DNA of 64,000 bases, from NCBI RefSeq assembly GCF_963666015.1, contig NZ_OY762555.1, positions 2,480,001 to 2,544,000 of the forward strand, given 5' to 3'. Position numbers and translations under genes: made by a program. How positions within the stretch are numbered: the stretch's first letter is position 1; every line of letters begins with the position of its first letter. Positions 61,104 to 64,000 of the stretch are shown piece by piece. Origin of the DNA: an uncultured Sphaerochaeta sp. (GTDB taxonomy: Bacteria; Spirochaetota; Spirochaetia; Sphaerochaetales; Sphaerochaetaceae). Below the pieces are notes generated by a model. It was not told the origin of the DNA. It was given only the letters and a program-made list of their open reading frames with translations, and ran no database searches.

Positions 61104-63107
61104 TCAAGCCTCCCTTTTTGCAAGTATTTTTATTAGACCCACGAGTTCATAGAGCGCTACAGGGCGGGAGAAGAAGTGCATGATGCCTAAACTCTGTGCC
61201 CTTATTACCGTTTGTTCTTGTTTGTTTACTGACATCAGGATGAAAGGTATCTTGCCAGCAGAGGGAGTTGTCAGTAGCTGTTTTCTCAATGTGAGTCCGC
61301 TGATTTTTGGGATAAGCAACTCACAGAGGATGAGATCAACAGTTTCGGTAAGTAAACACTCTTTTGCTGCAAGACCATTGTCTGCTGTAAGCACATGCAG
61401 TGAATGATTTTCCAATGTACGTTTGATCAGGTCACGGGAAAAGCCGGGTTTGTCTACCAGGAGCACGGAAAATACAGCATTACTGCTGGGATCATTCGTT
61501 GAGCTGGAGACAATGCCTCCTCCCTGCTTCTTTGCCAAGCGGTCCCTATACAATGTCATCTGGTTCACCAATAGTGCCATTTGTTCAGGATCTTGATGCA
61601 ATGTCTGGGGGATTTCAGAAGACTGGAAAATACCCATGGAAACATTGATAGGGACAATGAATCGATCGTCTTCATGAATAACATTTCTCAGTTGTGTTAC
61701 ACGCTTTATGACTTCTTCCTTCCCCAGTGAGGTATAGAGAAGAGCAAAGGCACTTCCTCCAATACGACAAACCTGTACTTGAGGTTCAACGTATTCAGTT
61801 ACTAGCTCAGCGAGCAGACGGAGGGTTTTATTCCCCTCGGTACTCCCGAAATCGAGGTTGATCCGATCCAAATTATCAATATTCATCACGCATGAGGTGA
61901 TGTTCTTCTCCTGGGTTGCTATTCCCGAAAGCTCTCTCTCCAGCCATGCCAGATAAAACGCCTGATTATGAAGCTTTGTGATCGGATCACGATGCAAGTC
62001 TTCTTCAAATTTTTTTATCTGGGACTGGAGAAGTTGTACTTGTCGTCTGTTCTCCTCTATCTCTGTTTGTGAGCGGAACAATACTGAATTCAACGATTCA
62101 GGCAGAGGTAGTCCATATCGTTTGCACAACAGTTCAACCATGCTGGAAATTGAGGCAAGATACTGTGTTCCTGCGCGGTGTTCTCCTAAAAAAGAGAAGA
62201 ATGCTTCCCAGATTGAATCATCGCTAATCGAGCTTTTTATGATCTTCCGGAGTTTCATATCTATGGAAAAAGGACTTTGCTTGAATGTTGCCCGGATTTC
62301 TTCTACTCCATGGATGGTTATCAGGCGGGTGAGAATCTGGTCGAGCAAGCTCCTGACTCCTCCTTCCTCATTCAGGTCTTTCGTCTGAGTCTCCAAAAAG
62401 AGTCCGCACGGTGTTGTCTTCAGTGTGCTGATCGCCTCTTCAATCAAGGTCCTACGGAGAATTGAACCATGTTGTGGACAGATCATATTCAGTGGATAGC
62501 TGTCCAGAAGATCCATTGCTGATGTTAGAATATCATGGCTTGGCATATAAACTTCATGGAATGCAATCATACCATCCAAATAATCCTCATCAGCATAGAG
62601 ATGCCAATCAGCGGTGACAGAACCGAACAGGTCCCCACTTAGCAAGACCTGCTGCTTGGGAAGGTAGCTCATGATTGCACCAGGGAAATGTAAGTAGGGT
62701 GTAAAGATGAATCCTATGCTTTCTCCACTCTTCATCGTATATGAGAATCTATGGTAGTTCACTCGGTAGAAAGGACTCTTTATTCCGTAGTATTGGATTA
62801 ACAGGGCAGCACGCTCATGGCAACAGATAACACCTTTGAACCCAGCTTTTTCAAAGAGAGGGATGGCCATGCATAGGTCAGGATCCTGATGGCTGCAGAC
62901 AATCGCCTCCAGTTGTGAGATGGGAATCAGACTTTTCACTTTCTCGATGACAATCTCTCCATCGAGTGCCGATCCAGGGTCAAACAGAATCCCCTTCTTC
63001 CCACTAATATAGAGATATGGGTTACATTGCAGGTACTTATGGGTGTTCTCTGAACCAACCCAGTAGAGATTATCTGTAATTTCCACAGGTTTGGAGAGGT
63101 CATTCAT
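61104..63107 (-). CDS. ODP-like metallo-beta-lactamase, degenerate GGDEF and receiver fusion
   Basis: 667 residues with ribosome site AGGAG. Residues 1-~215 are an MBL-fold di-iron domain (CSHQDPD near 72-77, LLSGDLFG near 160, PQHGS near 208), like the oxygen-binding ODP sensors of treponemes. A GGDEF domain (about 380-535) has IGGSAF instead of GGDEF, so it is probably not a cyclase. The C-terminal receiver (about 545-665) has Glu at the phospho-Asp place (LILCELLIP) and SRP for the usual KP. A sensor-adaptor role, probably for the coupled glycosyltransferase, is inferred. Confidence 0.8.
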   Translation of the reverse strand: MNDLSKPVEITDNLYWVGSENTHKYLQCNPYLYISGKKGILFDPGSALDGEIVIEKVKSLIPISQLEAIVCSHQDPDLCMAIPLFEKAGFKGVICCHERAALLIQYYGIKSPFYRVNYHRFSYTMKSGESIGFIFTPYLHFPGAIMSYLPKQQVLLSGDLFGSVTADWHLYADEDYLDGMIAFHEVYMPSHDILTSAMDLLDSYPLNMICPQHGSILRRTLIEEAISTLKTTPCGLFLETQTKDLNEEGGVRSLLDQILTRLITIHGVEEIRATFKQSPFSIDMKLRKIIKSSISDDSIWEAFFSFLGEHRAGTQYLASISSMVELLCKRYGLPLPESLNSVLFRSQTEIEENRRQVQLLQSQIKKFEEDLHRDPITKLHNQAFYLAWLERELSGIATQEKNITSCVMNIDNLDRINLDFGSTEGNKTLRLLAELVTEYVEPQVQVCRIGGSAFALLYTSLGKEEVIKRVTQLRNVIHEDDRFIVPINVSMGIFQSSEIPQTLHQDPEQMALLVNQMTLYRDRLAKKQGGGIVSSSTNDPSSNAVFSVLLVDKPGFSRDLIKRTLENHSLHVLTADNGLAAKECLLTETVDLILCELLIPKISGLTLRKQLLTTPSAGKIPFILMSVNKQEQTVIRAQSLGIMHFFSRPVALYELVGLIKILAKREA

Positions 63108-64000
63108 TGGTCGCTCCTCTTGTCGTAGAAATACGTCTGGAGTATTTCATAACTTTGTTTCAATCGTGGTTGGTACACCGGTTGGTTCCAGGGATCCCAT
63201 ATGAATGAAATACCTGGAATACGGTCAGTCATCGTTCCACTCGCTTTTTCTATGACCAAGGCGCTGAGCACCAGACTGTCCGTTGCAGATGTGGTTATTA
63301 CATCCCTGAGTGGGTCGCTGTAGTAGATTCCCTCATCATCCAAAACTTGCAGAGAAGATGGGTCACTGATATTGATCCGTGTCCACGGGATTCTCACGGT
63401 AAGTACATTGCCTTCACTGTACCAATGGTTGGTTGATCCTAGAAGGTCACCATACCGTAAATGGCTTGCGTCCTCGTAGTGGGGCTCAATGATGGTGCCG
63501 TCCTCAAGCGCGCGCTTCTTGTTGATCAATTTTACCAACGGGGTGAACTGTCCTTCACTTCGTAGCTCAGGGGATGTTGAAAAGTGATAACGAGTATAGT
63601 TTGCTTCATCCAAGGCAAGAAGCTGGGAGTCATCTTCTGAATTGATCAACACTACGTATTCCATTCCAGATGATGCCTCATAAGGAAGATCAGGGGTATA
63701 TCTGAGCTCCCCTCTATCGCGATAGAGAGTATCAATCCCAATAATCAGTTTTTCATTTTCAAGGTGTATAGGACGTGAAAATGTGAAGTCAAACCAGAGG
63801 AAGGAAGCATCGGAACGAACTTCCAAAGTTTTGATGAAATCCTGTGTTCCCGTAACTACCGTGCTTCGTCTAGGTTTTATCGCCTCATTAGCCAAGATTC
63901 CATAGTTCTGTTCTGGGTCAATTGCATTATGCCAGAGTATCTGACGGTCGTAGGGAATCATATACGGTTCGGTGGTCCACGTCTTTTTTGCCCACTCATC
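63104..64000 (-). CDS. C-terminal part of a larger protein, beta-rich, unknown
   Basis: Open from the window's right edge to the stop at 63104, 298 residues. Trp/Tyr/Asp-rich with alternating strand patterns (ASFLWFDFTFSRPI, LTVRIPWTRINISD, GISFIWDPWNQPVYQP), like carbohydrate-related beta-sandwich domains in large extracellular or membrane proteins. Overlaps the next gene by 4 bases (ATGA), so it belongs to the same operon as the ODP sensor and glycosyltransferase. Family not recognised. Confidence 0.6.
   Translation of the reverse strand, partial: DEWAKKTWTTEPYMIPYDRQILWHNAIDPEQNYGILANEAIKPRRSTVVTGTQDFIKTLEVRSDASFLWFDFTFSRPIHLENEKLIIGIDTLYRDRGELRYTPDLPYEASSGMEYVVLINSEDDSQLLALDEANYTRYHFSTSPELRSEGQFTPLVKLINKKRALEDGTIIEPHYEDASHLRYGDLLGSTNHWYSEGNVLTVRIPWTRINISDPSSLQVLDDEGIYYSDPLRDVITTSATDSLVLSALVIEKASGTMTDRIPGISFIWDPWNQPVYQPRLKQSYEILQTYFYDKRSDQ

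Noticed and set aside
1..64000. CRISPR arrays or rRNA genes
   Set aside because: No regularly spaced identical repeats and no rRNA-like stretches were seen when reading the window.

Overview
The window looks like part of a chromosome of a Sphaerochaeta-like spirochaete (anaerobic, non-spiral). This is an inference from gene content: GTP-type PEP carboxykinase, an archaeal-type aspartate-semialdehyde dehydrogenase, an oxygen-binding di-iron (ODP-like) signalling protein of the kind known from treponemes, TRAP transport, crt genes and an IS30-type element. No rRNA is present to confirm it. The left 38% is the right-hand part of an integrated transposable (Mu-like) phage; the rest is host DNA.

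Phage part (1 to about 24,060, all rightward except one gene). A TPR protein cut by the window edge is closed by a terminator. The late genes follow: a holin-like protein, two coextensive genes in different frames that resemble a spanin pair, coiled-coil and winged-helix proteins, the small and large terminase, a DUF935 portal, and a MuF/SPP1-gp7 head protein with a C-terminal nuclease-toxin-like domain. Next is a 411-base non-coding stretch that appears to carry a tandem structured RNA plus a terminator. It leads into a protease/scaffold gene with an internal scaffold start, a lambda-type decoration protein and major capsid, connector proteins, a tail tube, a G/G-T tail chaperone pair with a canonical -1 frameshift site, a tape measure, a tail-tip protein, a small AT-rich cassette of three membrane proteins, and a tail fibre. 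No sheath gene is present, so the virion should be a siphovirus: Mu-type DNA packaging joined to a lambda-like capsid and a flexible tail. The right phage end lies near 24,035-24,078. It interrupts what looks like an AbiEi/AbiEii toxin-antitoxin locus, of which only fragments remain.

Host part 1 (24.35-46 kb): tRNA-Ala(GGC); a DUF1538 membrane protein coupled to a double PII-like protein; asd; a Nudix hydrolase; a U32 peptidase; a GPH-family sugar transporter divergent from a cyclic-nucleotide-binding protein; pckG; a WYL regulator; a 51-residue membrane protein; uraA; an iron alcohol dehydrogenase; RNase D; panE; an M20 peptidase; an aldo-keto reductase; a DUF1801 protein; a MerR/TipAS regulator with a 19-bp-spacer promoter; and a cobalamin-binding sensor with a CarH-type Wx9EH motif, coupled to a GGDEF protein.

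Host part 2 (46-64 kb): a leftward TRAP-transporter operon (dctPQM) with two sugar-acid aldolases and a FadR-type regulator. An IS30-family element flanked by a 16-bp direct repeat lies upstream, followed by a YhcH/YiaL protein. A rightward, translationally coupled operon holds crtI, crtB, a CruF-like protein, a polysaccharide deacetylase and a GH16-like protein. It converges on a leftward group: a partial unknown protein, an ODP/GGDEF/receiver protein and a HEAT-repeat/GT2 glycosyltransferase. Together these suggest a link between carotenoids, exopolysaccharide and light or oxygen sensing.
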